A stretch of 12,259 nt of DNA from Candidatus Hydrogenedentota bacterium (GTDB lineage: Bacteria; Hydrogenedentota; Hydrogenedentia; Hydrogenedentiales; CAITNO01): the NCBI GenBank assembly GCA_903922535.1, contig CAIXUF010001112.1, positions 1-12,259 of the forward strand, read 5' to 3'. The notes under the pieces are model-generated. The model did no database searches and had not been told where the DNA came from. It worked only from the letters and a program-made list of their open reading frames with translations. A program made the translations under genes and the position numbers. Below, one piece after another: positions 5,738 to 12,259 of the stretch. Positions within the stretch are counted from its first letter, which is position 1. Each line of letters starts with the position of its first letter.

Positions 5738-7174
5738 TCAGGAAACGGGTGCGGCCGCGGCGGTCTCTTCCTCGGCCTTGTAATACATGTCGACATACTT
5801 GGTGTCGATGCGGGTCAGTTCGGCGCGCGGCAGGAGGGAGAGCAGTTTCCAGCTCGCATCCAGCGACTCGTCTATGGTCCGCCGCGTCCAGCCCTGCCCG
5901 ATCAACTCGCGCTCGAACTGGATCGCAAACTTTAGAAACTTCTTGTCCATGTCGCTCAGGGCGTCCTCGCCAATGATCGTCATCAGCTTGCGGATGTCGA
6001 GCCCCTGCGCGTAGGCCGAATAGAGCTGGTTGGCCACCTGCCGGTGGTCGCCGCGCGTGCGGCCCTCACCGATGCCGTTGTTCATCAGGCGCGACAGGCA
6101 CGGGATAATGTCCACCGGCGGGAACACGCCCTGGCGGTGCAGCGAGCGGCTCAGCACGATCTGGCCCTCGGTGATGTACCCCGTAAGGTCTGGGATCGGG
6201 TGCGTGATGTCGTCGTCGGGCATGGTCAGCATCGGCATCTGCGTGACCGAGCCCTTGCGGCCCCGGATGCGGCCGGCACGCTCGTAAATCGTCGAGAGGT
6301 CCGTGTACATGTAGCCGGGATAGCCGCGGCGGCCGGGGATTTCCTCGCGCGCACTGGACACCTGGCGCAGTGCCTCGCAGTAGCTGGTCATGTCGGTGAG
6401 AATCACCAGCACCTGGTAGTCCATCTCGTAGGCGAGATACTCGGCCACGGTCAGCGCGCAGCGGGGCGTGAAAACACGCTCGATGGCGGGGTCGTTGGCC
6501 TTGTTGATGAACGCGACCACGCGCCCGCCCTGGCCGCCCTCGTCGAAGGCGGTCATGAAATAGTTGGCCTCGCGCTCGGTGATGCCCATCGCGCCGAAGA
6601 CCACCACAAACTGCTCGGAGGCGTCGCGTGTGCGCGCCTGCTGCACGATCAGGTTGGCCACCTCGTTGGCCGGCAGGCCGGACCCGAAGAAGATCGGCAG
6701 TTTCTGGCCGCGCACGAGCGTGTTGAACTCGTCGATGGCCGTCACACCGGTCTCGATGAAGTCATTTGGTTTGTCGCGGGCCACGGGGTTCATCGGCGCC
6801 CCGTTGATGTTCATTTCCTTGTCGACGACCGCAGGCGGCAGTCCGTCGATCGGCACGCCCGTTCCGTTGAAGCGGCGGCCGAGCAGCGCGGTGGACACAC
6901 CGATGGTCGCCACGTCCTGCTTGAGCGACACCGAGGTGCCCTTCACGTCGACGCCCTGGGTGCCCTGCAGCACCTGGACGACGGCGTGGCTCGTGCTCGC
7001 CTCAAGCACCTGCCCCTGGCGCGTCTCGCCGTTGGCCATGGTCAGCTCAAGGATCGCGCCGGACGGGAAACGTCCGCCGTTCTTGAGAAAGACGAGCGGC
7101 CCCGATATGTAGGAAAGGTCCCAGTATTCAGCCCGAAGGGGGGCTTCCGCAGGGGTCTGGTTGTTGGCGGTCAT
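5738..7174 (-). CDS. atpB: V/A-type ATPase subunit B (non-catalytic head subunit)
   Basis: The regulatory nucleotide-site subunit that alternates with A in the A3B3 head. 478 aa, normal for the family (about 460-480). The N-terminal beta-barrel covers about 20-95. The position of the P-loop is occupied by the degenerate FFGSGLPANEVA (162-173), as expected for B, with no GKT. The central domain includes FGAMGITEREA (193-203) and the conserved Y-C-E-A-L-R stretch in DMTSYCEALR (261-270). PCLSRLMNNGIGEG (358-371) carries Arg362, the arginine-finger position that completes the catalytic site of A. AAGGG lies 10 nt before the ATG. The gene starts 6 nt after the A stop. The tail KAEEETAAAAPVS is low-complexity. 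Confidence 0.97.
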   Translation of the reverse strand: MTANNQTPAEAPLRAEYWDLSYISGPLVFLKNGGRFPSGAILELTMANGETRQGQVLEASTSHAVVQVLQGTQGVDVKGTSVSLKQDVATIGVSTALLGRRFNGTGVPIDGLPPAVVDKEMNINGAPMNPVARDKPNDFIETGVTAIDEFNTLVRGQKLPIFFGSGLPANEVANLIVQQARTRDASEQFVVVFGAMGITEREANYFMTAFDEGGQGGRVVAFINKANDPAIERVFTPRCALTVAEYLAYEMDYQVLVILTDMTSYCEALRQVSSAREEIPGRRGYPGYMYTDLSTIYERAGRIRGRKGSVTQMPMLTMPDDDITHPIPDLTGYITEGQIVLSRSLHRQGVFPPVDIIPCLSRLMNNGIGEGRTRGDHRQVANQLYSAYAQGLDIRKLMTIIGEDALSDMDKKFLKFAIQFERELIGQGWTRRTIDESLDASWKLLSLLPRAELTRIDTKYVDMYYKAEEETAAAAPVS

Positions 7175-7180
7175 GATCGC

Positions 7181-8971
7181 TTATCCCTTCTTCGTTGCCG
7201 CGGCGGCGACGTCGGTGCGCATTTTGGCGCACACAGTGGCCCGCTTGTCGGCAAAATCCGCGTTGGATTCGTTGCGCAACCGCGCGATGTCCTCGCGCAC
7301 CGCGAGGCCCATCAGGCGGTTCAGGGTCACCCCGTTCTCGATTGCATTCTTGCTGAGGTCGTAGAACTCAAGCAGCGTTTCGAGCAATCCGCCCGTCTTC
7401 TCCAGGCTGCTGAACGCGTCATTGTCGGAGAACGCGTTCTGCTGCAGGAAGACCTCGCGTACCATCTTGCCCGTCTCGAGGATGAGCCGCTCGCCGTCCT
7501 GAAGGGCGTCGGGGCCCACCAACTGCACGATTTCCTGCATTTCGGCGTCACGCTGGAGTAGATCCATGGCGCGCTGCCGGTTTTCCAGCCAGCCCTTGGG
7601 CGCGTTGTCGCGGAACCACGGCTTGAGTGTTTCCAGGTACAGCGTGTAGCTGACTTTCCAGTTGATGGCCGGGTAGTGGCGGCGGTAGGCTAGGGCTGCG
7701 TCCAACCCCCAGAAGCCGCCGGCCACGCGCAGCGAGGTCTGCGTGACGGGCTCGGAGAAGTCGCCGCCCGCGGGGGACACGGCGGCCACCAGCGTCATGG
7801 AGCCCTGGCGCGGCGTTTCGCCCTCCGCCACGGTGCCCAGCACCTCGGCCCGTCCGGTGCGCTCGTAGAATTCGGCGATGCGCGCGGACAGGTAGGTCGG
7901 GTAGCCCTCTTCGCCGGGCATCTCTTCAAGGCGCGACGAAATCTCGCGAAGCGCTTCGGCCCAGCGGGACGAACTGTCGGCCATAATGGCCACACTAAAC
8001 CCTTGATCCCGGTAGTATTCAGCCAGCGTGATGCCGGAGTACACCGACGCTTCGCGGGCAGCCACCGGCATGTTCGACGTGTTGACCACGAGGATCGTGC
8101 GGTTCATCAGCGAGTCGCCGGTCTTTGGGTCGGTCAGCGCCGGAAACTCGTCCAGCACGTCGGCCATCTCGTTGCCGCGCTCGCCGCAGCCCACGTACAC
8201 GATGATGTCGGCATTGCAGTACTTGGAAAGGGTCTGCTCCACCACCGTCTTGCCCGTGCCGAAGCCGCCGGGCACCACGGCCGAGCCGCCCAGGGCGACG
8301 GGAAATATGCAGTCCAGCACACGCTGGCCGGTGACAAAGGGCTCGGTCGCCGGCAGCTTGCGCACAACGGGGCGCGGCTTCTTCACAGGCCAGCGCTGCA
8401 TCATGGCCAGCGTGGAACCGTCCTCAAGAACGACCACCGGCTGCTCCACGGTGTACTCGCCCGCTTCCACGACAGACTTGATCACGCCGGAGACGTTGGG
8501 CGGGACAAGAACGCGGTGCATGAACGCCCGCGTTTCCTGCACGGTGCCGAGCACGTCGCCGCCAACCACCTTCTGGCCCGCCTTCACCATGGGCGTGAAC
8601 GCCCATTTCTTGTCACGGTTCAGCGCCGGGGCCGTCAGGCCGCGCGCGATGAAATCGCCCGACATGCCGCGCAGCACCTCCAGCGGGCGCTGGATGCCGT
8701 CGAACACGCCGCCGAGCAGGCCCGGTCCCAGTTCCACCGACAGGGGGTAGCCCAGGCTCTCAACGGGCTCACCGAGCATCATGCCGCCGGTGTCCTCGAA
8801 CACCTGCGCATACACGGTGTCACCGTTGATCCGGATCACCTCGCCGATCAGGCCCAGTTTGCCCACGCGCAACATCTCGCCCATGGACACGCCAAGCATG
8901 CCGGAGGCGCCGATCATCGGACCGGACACCAGGCAAAGCTTACCTGTGATTGCCTCTCTTGCTTGCACCAT
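7181..8971 (-). CDS. atpA: V/A-type ATPase subunit A (catalytic head subunit)
   Basis: The ATP-hydrolysing or synthesising subunit of the A3B3 head. 596 aa, typical for bacterial and archaeal A subunits. It has an N-terminal beta-barrel and then the non-homologous bulge domain characteristic of A (roughly residues 110-190). Walker A is GGFGTGKT (235-242) with Lys241. GCGERGNEM has the catalytic Glu264, 23 residues after the Lys as in Thermus. [16 protein letters not shown] is the Walker B region, and GEEGYPTYL follows. There is no intein. The frame is open 50 codons further upstream, across the F gene. The start at 8971 is chosen because family homology begins at [11 protein letters not shown] and GGAG lies upstream at normal spacing, leaving a 5-nt gap to the F stop. 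All visible catalytic residues are intact, so an active enzyme is expected; the direction (pump or synthase) cannot be read from it. Confidence 0.97.
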   Translation of the reverse strand: MVQAREAITGKLCLVSGPMIGASGMLGVSMGEMLRVGKLGLIGEVIRINGDTVYAQVFEDTGGMMLGEPVESLGYPLSVELGPGLLGGVFDGIQRPLEVLRGMSGDFIARGLTAPALNRDKKWAFTPMVKAGQKVVGGDVLGTVQETRAFMHRVLVPPNVSGVIKSVVEAGEYTVEQPVVVLEDGSTLAMMQRWPVKKPRPVVRKLPATEPFVTGQRVLDCIFPVALGGSAVVPGGFGTGKTVVEQTLSKYCNADIIVYVGCGERGNEMADVLDEFPALTDPKTGDSLMNRTILVVNTSNMPVAAREASVYSGITLAEYYRDQGFSVAIMADSSSRWAEALREISSRLEEMPGEEGYPTYLSARIAEFYERTGRAEVLGTVAEGETPRQGSMTLVAAVSPAGGDFSEPVTQTSLRVAGGFWGLDAALAYRRHYPAINWKVSYTLYLETLKPWFRDNAPKGWLENRQRAMDLLQRDAEMQEIVQLVGPDALQDGERLILETGKMVREVFLQQNAFSDNDAFSSLEKTGGLLETLLEFYDLSKNAIENGVTLNRLMGLAVREDIARLRNESNADFADKRATVCAKMRTDVAAAATKKG

Positions 8972-8976
8972 CGCGC

Positions 8977-9303
8977 TCACTCCAACCGTAATTCGAAACC
9001 CAGTGCGGGTTTCAGCACGGACGTGATATATGCGTCCACATCCTCGTCGCCGCCCGGAGACTCCGGGCAATATACGACCAGCGGACGTGTCTTGTGCCGC
9101 GACAGCCGGTCGCGGAACCATTCTGAAAACTTGCGGCGGTAGTCGTCCTGCACGATGACCAACGTCACCTGACCGGGCTCGCGCAGGATTTCATCCAGCA
9201 CGTTCTCCGCCGTGTCACCCGGCTCGGGCTGCTCCACGCGCAATCCCGCAAGGGCCATCTGCATCGCCAACGCGCCGCGCGCCAGCGCCACTACGTTAGA
9301 CAT
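8977..9303 (-). CDS. atpF: V/A-type ATPase subunit F (central stalk)
   Basis: A small Rossmann-like subunit (108 aa; family about 100-110) that binds D in the rotor and can regulate catalysis. The assignment rests on position between C and A, on length, on the strand [13 protein letters not shown] (47-59) that fits the usual hydrophobic strand and following helix, and on the closing [13 protein letters not shown] helix (96-108). The usual N-terminal phrase (VIGD..T..GFRLAG) is poorly kept and reads [18 protein letters not shown]. The start is the ATG at 9303, which overlaps the C gene by 13 nt and has GGAAGAA just before it. The frame is open 25 codons further, but that part is arginine/glycine-rich shadow sequence. 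In Enterococcus naming this subunit is NtpG. Confidence 0.85.
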   Translation of the reverse strand: MSNVVALARGALAMQMALAGLRVEQPEPGDTAENVLDEILREPGQVTLVIVQDDYRRKFSEWFRDRLSRHKTRPLVVYCPESPGGDEDVDAYITSVLKPALGFELRLE

Positions 9304-10367
9304 ATCAGTTCTTCCCGCACGCGCCCGGACGGAAGGCCTGCCTCCACGCCCCGCGCCAGCACGCGCAGATTCGCGCATTCAAGCCACTTGAGCCACACAT
9401 AATTCATGAACAGCGCCAGGCCGAACGGATCCTGGTGGATCATCTTGCCCAGACGCTCGACAAAGAGCATTTCAAAACGCCGGTCCATCGCGCCCAACTG
9501 GCCCGTCTGCTGGACCCGTGAGAACACCTGGTGCAGCGCCCGGTAGCCCGTGTTTTCCAGCAGGATCGTGGCCTGCTCAAGGCTGCCGCTCGCCGCAAAG
9601 ATGTCCAGCGTCGCCGCGTCAACCAGTCCGCCGCGCAGCCATGCGCCGCGGCCCTCGGCGGATTTTGCGCCATAGAGTAGGTCGGCCAGCATGGAACGCA
9701 GGTTAATCCTGTCCACTTCAAGGCGCAGATACGCGCGCACCGGGGCCAGACGGGGGCCGGTCCACATGAAATCACCACAGCGCTCGAAGTAGCGCCGGTC
9801 CAGCGCCGTCTCCAGCGCGGCAACGGCCTCGGCACCGTGCTGTTCCTCGTTGCGCGAGGCAAGCAGGCGCGGCAGTTTGCCGCACAGCGACGGGAACTGG
9901 CCCGCGAGCATCAGCACCGTGGCCTCAAGCGTTCCCGCCTGCGCCGCATAGCGCTCCATCACCGGCCACGGCAGCGACGGCCCGGTCACCAGGCCAAAGC
10001 GGCCCGTGCCTTCGCCGCGAATCCCGCGCCGCAGCAGCGACTTAATCGCCGCGAGGTCCCACCTGTTCAAAAAATACATCATGGCCTCGGCGCGCAGGGG
10101 CTCGCGCCGCACTATTCTCGTCAGCAGTTCAAACTCGCGGTCAAGATTGCGCCCGGCGGCCTCCTCGACGGCGTCCGCCCCCTCGCCGTGAAGCAGGGCC
10201 TCGGCCATGTCCTTCTCGTAGGACGGGTTGCCGAGCAGGCAGCGGACTATGCCTGCCGCGTCGCCGCTCTGGAGCATTTCCTCATAGCGCGGCTTCGTGA
10301 GCAGTTCACTGCGGCGCGCATGAATGCGCGCGTTGATATAAATGCCGTAGGTCGTGCGTATGCTCAT
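9291..10367 (-). CDS. atpC: V/A-type ATPase subunit C (rotor collar; homologue of eukaryotic d)
   Basis: A funnel-shaped helical subunit that sits on the K ring and receives the D/F shaft. 358 aa, close to the family norm. The alpha-helical pattern is clear throughout. The conserved YFLNRWDLAAIKSLLRR (98-114) corresponds to the family's LRWD..NIK repeat, and the C-terminal stretch ECANLRVLARGVEAGLPSG matches the family's NLR..A.GK..G.P ending. The start codon overlaps the E stop in an ATGA (4 nt), so coupling is tight. The stop lies 13 nt inside the F gene. This subunit is absent from many of the reduced spirochaete/chlamydia-type operons, so its presence helps place this operon in the Thermus/Enterococcus/archaeal class. 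Confidence 0.93.
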   Translation of the reverse strand: MSIRTTYGIYINARIHARRSELLTKPRYEEMLQSGDAAGIVRCLLGNPSYEKDMAEALLHGEGADAVEEAAGRNLDREFELLTRIVRREPLRAEAMMYFLNRWDLAAIKSLLRRGIRGEGTGRFGLVTGPSLPWPVMERYAAQAGTLEATVLMLAGQFPSLCGKLPRLLASRNEEQHGAEAVAALETALDRRYFERCGDFMWTGPRLAPVRAYLRLEVDRINLRSMLADLLYGAKSAEGRGAWLRGGLVDAATLDIFAASGSLEQATILLENTGYRALHQVFSRVQQTGQLGAMDRRFEMLFVERLGKMIHQDPFGLALFMNYVWLKWLECANLRVLARGVEAGLPSGRVREELICLT

Positions 10368-11140
10368 GACTGGCGCGCCTCCCGGCCGAACAACAGAGTG
10401 TTCGCCTCCGTCCGGACCGCGCCCTCAAGCCGGGCAAGCCGCAGGGAAAGCGTGTTGGTCACGCGGAACGTGCCCCAACTGTCTTCCACTATCACGCCAT
10501 CCGCCGGACCCGGCACTTGGGCCAATTGCGCGCCAGCCGCCTCAATTTGCGCACCCAGCGCGGTGGCGTGCATCGCCGGAACGCGCACAAAGTGCACATT
10601 GGGCTCCCGCGGGACCACGGCCTCTGTCTCTTCTGCCGGTGGCGGTTCGGGCGTCATGTCAGGCGAAAGCTCCCGGGCAACCTCAGGGACCGACTCGTCC
10701 GTCCCCGGCGATTCCAAAATGATGTCGGGTTCGGGCGCTGACCCGGACTCGGGCTCGGACTCTGGTTCCGGCTCAGGCTCCTCAACCGGCGCAACGGCAA
10801 GCGCTTCGGCGAGCAAGCGCTCCAGCACCGGCCCGAAAGCGGGCCGGGCCGTGAGTTCAGTCAGCCGGTTCCGCGCGGCCTCCAGCGCCTTGCGAATGAC
10901 GCCGTCCTTCATGACAAACACACCCCGCGCCGCATCGGCCTCGGCACGTTCCCGGCCCTGCTGGGCCAGCACGGCCAGTTCGGCCGACATGACAGCCATG
11001 GCGGAGGCATGCGCCGCCCCGGCCCGCTGCCGGGCCTCGCGGACGATGCGCTCCGCCTCCGCGCGGGCCCGGGCGAGAATCTCGTCGCGGCGCCGCGCGG
11101 TTTCGCGCGTCATGGAGTCAAGAAGACGTTCCGTGCTCAT
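10364..11140 (-). CDS. atpE: V/A-type ATPase subunit E (peripheral stalk) with acidic/proline insertion
   Basis: The stator subunit that ties the head to subunit I, together with a G/H partner not seen in this window. 258 aa, about 60 longer than most bacterial and archaeal E proteins. Residues 1-95 are a charged, alanine-rich helix fitting the N-terminal coiled coil. AFGPVLERLLAEALA (101-115) starts the globular domain. Residues 118-178 are an insertion rich in E, P, S and D (for example EPEPEPESEPESGSAPEPD, 121-139). The canonical C-terminal lobe then resumes: DGVIVEDSWGTFRVTNTL (214-231) and LRLARLEGAVRTEANTLLFG (233-252). Both halves are kept in frame, so this is an insertion and not a broken gene. 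It starts 10 nt after the K stop with a weak ribosome site, and its TGA overlaps the C start. Confidence 0.93.
   Translation of the reverse strand: MSTERLLDSMTRETARRRDEILARARAEAERIVREARQRAGAAHASAMAVMSAELAVLAQQGRERAEADAARGVFVMKDGVIRKALEAARNRLTELTARPAFGPVLERLLAEALAVAPVEEPEPEPESEPESGSAPEPDIILESPGTDESVPEVARELSPDMTPEPPPAEETEAVVPREPNVHFVRVPAMHATALGAQIEAAGAQLAQVPGPADGVIVEDSWGTFRVTNTLSLRLARLEGAVRTEANTLLFGREARQS
10739..10786 (-). repeat. Short in-frame Glu-Pro/Glu-Ser codon repeat inside atpE
   Basis: The minus strand encodes residues 119-134 of subunit E as alternating Glu with Pro or Ser, using near-identical 6-nt units (plus strand GGCTCG, GGACTC, GGTTCC, GGCTCA and similar). This looks like expansion by replication slippage and could vary in length between strains. 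Confidence 0.6.
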
Positions 11141-11150
11141 GAAAGTGCGA

Positions 11151-11501
11151 TCAGACGATCTTGCCGATGAGCATGATGGCCAGCACGAAACCCAGAATGA
11201 CCAGGGTCTCGGGAATGGCGATGAAGATGATTACCAGCGGAAGCATTTCGCGCTTCTCCGCCAGCACGCCGATGCCGCTTGCGCACACGGCGTACTGCAC
11301 GATGCCCGTGCCCAGCGCGCCGGCGGCGAAGGCAATGCCCGCGCCAATGGCCATGCCGGCCGCGGCCAGACCCGGGACTGCACCGGCGGCGGCGCCCTCA
11401 GCGGGCGCGCCGAAAGCAAACGGCGCGGCGACAGCCGCCAGCACGCACACTATCGCCATCACGGCGAACGTATTTTTGGTCACCTGCAACGTCTTTACCA
11501 T
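11151..11501 (-). CDS. atpK: V/A-type ATPase subunit K (membrane rotor ring, single hairpin)
   Basis: The ion-carrying ring subunit (proteolipid). 116 aa: an N-terminal hydrophobic segment (about 11-29) followed by AFGAPAEG, which reads like a signal peptide with a cleavage site near residue 30. Two transmembrane helices follow (about 45-80 and 88-113) joined by the polar loop AEKREM. This is the one-hairpin Thermus-like architecture, unlike the duplicated Enterococcus NtpK. The ion-binding carboxylate is Glu98 in IPETLVILGF. Gln69 in GTGIVQYA aligns with the Gln that helps bind sodium in Enterococcus, but Thermus (a proton enzyme) appears to keep the same Gln, so the coupling ion is undecided. 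AAGGA lies about 7 nt before the ATG, which overlaps the I stop (7 nt, ATGGTAA). Confidence 0.96.
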   Translation of the reverse strand: MVKTLQVTKNTFAVMAIVCVLAAVAAPFAFGAPAEGAAAGAVPGLAAAGMAIGAGIAFAAGALGTGIVQYAVCASGIGVLAEKREMLPLVIIFIAIPETLVILGFVLAIMLIGKIV

Positions 11502-12259
11502 GGAAGTTCCTTTCTGAACGGTTTGTAACTGAACCCCTTCGGGTCGTAGAACTTGGGCAGTGACTCCACATAATTGAGACGCAGCGAGTGCAGCGTCGGA
11601 CTAAACAGGCCCATGGCCATGTTGAGCACCTGGAAGAGGAAATTGATGAGCAGGCCCACGGCGATGTAGATGCCGCCGAGCTTGTAGTTGTCGGTCATGA
11701 ACTTGTTGCCGATGTCGGCCAGCGCGGCAGAGGCCAGGCCGAGGGCCATGAGACGGGCGTAGGAGAGCACGTTGGTCGCCAGCGAGGTCAACTCGATGGC
11801 GGGCACCAGCGCGCCAAGCCCAAGCCCGATGAACATGGTCGCCACGCCGGCGACGATCAGCGCAATGCCCACCACCAGCGAGCCGGTCGCGGGCAGATAG
11901 GTCATCTGGCCCAGCACCGCGATAATCATGCCCCACAGCACGGCAAGCATGCCCGCCTTCTCAAAGGCGTGGCCCCGGTGCCCGTGGCGCGACGCCTCGC
12001 GGATGCCCAGAATGAGGCTGCCGGACACATGTACAATGCCCACCACCAATGACAGCTTCATCAGCGGCAGAATGATCAACATGCGGTGCCCCCAGAGCGG
12101 CGATATGTGCTCTTCCAGCAGGTTGCCCATGTATTCGCCGAACACGACGCCGAAGATCATGGACGAGACGCCCATGTAGTACAGGATCATGCCGAGGTCC
12201 TGCACCACCGCCATGTCGCGGAAACGGCGGCGCAGATACCATGCGCCGGCGACAATCAG
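11495..12259 (-). CDS. atpI: V/A-type ATPase subunit I (membrane stator), C-terminal part; N-terminus outside window
   Basis: The membrane stator subunit equivalent to eukaryotic Vph1/a: it forms the ion half-channels against the K ring. The frame is open to the right edge, so 254 residues of the membrane half are present. The cytoplasmic N-terminal arm, usually more than 300 residues, is missing. Hydrophobic helices fall at about 22-43, 60-86, 103-122, 126-150, 163-185 and 193-220 of the fragment. Family signatures are YMGVSSMIFGVVFGEYMG, then TNVLSYARLMALGLASA with the essential channel arginine at fragment residue 169, and the ending LHSLRLNYVESLPKFYDP followed by SYKPF. An internal ATG at 12214 is not the real start: the upstream codons still read as membrane-flank sequence. 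The stop overlaps the K start by 7 nt. Confidence 0.95.
   Translation of the reverse strand: MIVAGAWYLRRRFRDMAVVQDLGMILYYMGVSSMIFGVVFGEYMGNLLEEHISPLWGHRMLIILPLMKLSLVVGIVHVSGSLILGIREASRHGHRGHAFEKAGMLAVLWGMIIAVLGQMTYLPATGSLVVGIALIVAGVATMFIGLGLGALVPAIELTSLATNVLSYARLMALGLASAALADIGNKFMTDNYKLGGIYIAVGLLINFLFQVLNMAMGLFSPTLHSLRLNYVESLPKFYDPKGFSYKPFRKELPW

Noticed and set aside
6044..7561. Plus-strand 505-codon open frame opposite the A and B genes
   Set aside because: Antisense shadow of highly conserved ATPase genes; His/Arg/Ala-rich and without motifs.
8250..8250. Intein or frameshift in the A subunit
   Set aside because: The A frame is continuous at 596 aa, with the P-loop and catalytic Glu at the normal spacing of 23 residues.
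9837..11528. Plus-strand 563-codon open frame with a Ser/Gly/Asp-repeat middle
   Set aside because: Antisense to atpC, atpE and atpK; the Asp-Ser/Gly-Ser repeat is the complement of the Glu-Pro codon repeat of subunit E.
1..12259. CRISPR array, tRNA or rRNA genes, insertion sequences
   Set aside because: No regularly spaced direct repeats, cloverleaf, ribosomal RNA core sequence, transposase or terminal inverted repeats were seen on either strand.

Overview
The window is GC-rich, mostly coding DNA from a bacterium. About two thirds of it (4588 to 12259) is one tightly packed minus-strand operon for an archaeal/Thermus/Enterococcus-type V/A-ATPase. The rest holds carbohydrate genes (galK, glgC), a Crp/Fnr regulator and some intergenic DNA. 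The lineage cannot be fixed from sequence alone. Two intergenic elements, the CACGGGCG/CGCCCGTG palindrome at 225-243 and the GTCCAT-type repeats at 1549-1614, resemble, from memory, dispersed repeats of Planctomycetes/Verrucomicrobia/Lentisphaerae/Hydrogenedentes-like genomes. I therefore lean weakly to a PVC-like or neighbouring phylum.

Layout. 1-167 (+): C-terminal end of an unrecognised protein. 168-340: intergenic DNA with a perfect palindrome, a T-rich stretch and a possible galK promoter. 341-1507 (+): galactokinase. 1508-1651: convergent intergenic DNA with a 19-bp-arm inverted repeat made of GTCCAT units. 1652-2896 (-): ADP-glucose pyrophosphorylase. 3036-3764 (-): Crp/Fnr-family regulator. 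3733-4011 (-): possible small membrane protein, preceded by an extended -10 promoter at 4098-4127. 4128-4497: no gene seen, a few hairpins. 4498-4525: strong intrinsic terminator closing the ATPase operon. 4588-12259 (-): the operon, read from the right edge as I (partial)-K-E-C-F-A-B-D and then a PTS EIIA domain protein.

How it works together. I and K form the membrane ion channel and ring. E is the peripheral stalk subunit visible here; its partner G/H is not in the window and may lie upstream. C, F and D make the central stalk, and A3B3 the catalytic head. Junctions run from a 14-nt overlap to a 30-nt gap, so one transcript and translational coupling are likely. The last gene, a stand-alone phosphotransferase IIA protein with an intact active-site His, overlaps the D gene and sits before the terminator. 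That makes it a genuine operon member and a candidate link between carbon/phosphate signalling and the ATPase. GalK (entry of galactose as galactose-1-phosphate) and GlgC (commitment to glycogen) face each other, and the Crp/Fnr-like gene lies directly upstream of glgC on the same strand.

The most interesting items are the IIA-ATPase coupling, a roughly 60-residue acidic/proline insertion within subunit E, the structured intergenic repeats, and the small membrane ORF with its own promoter upstream of the regulator.
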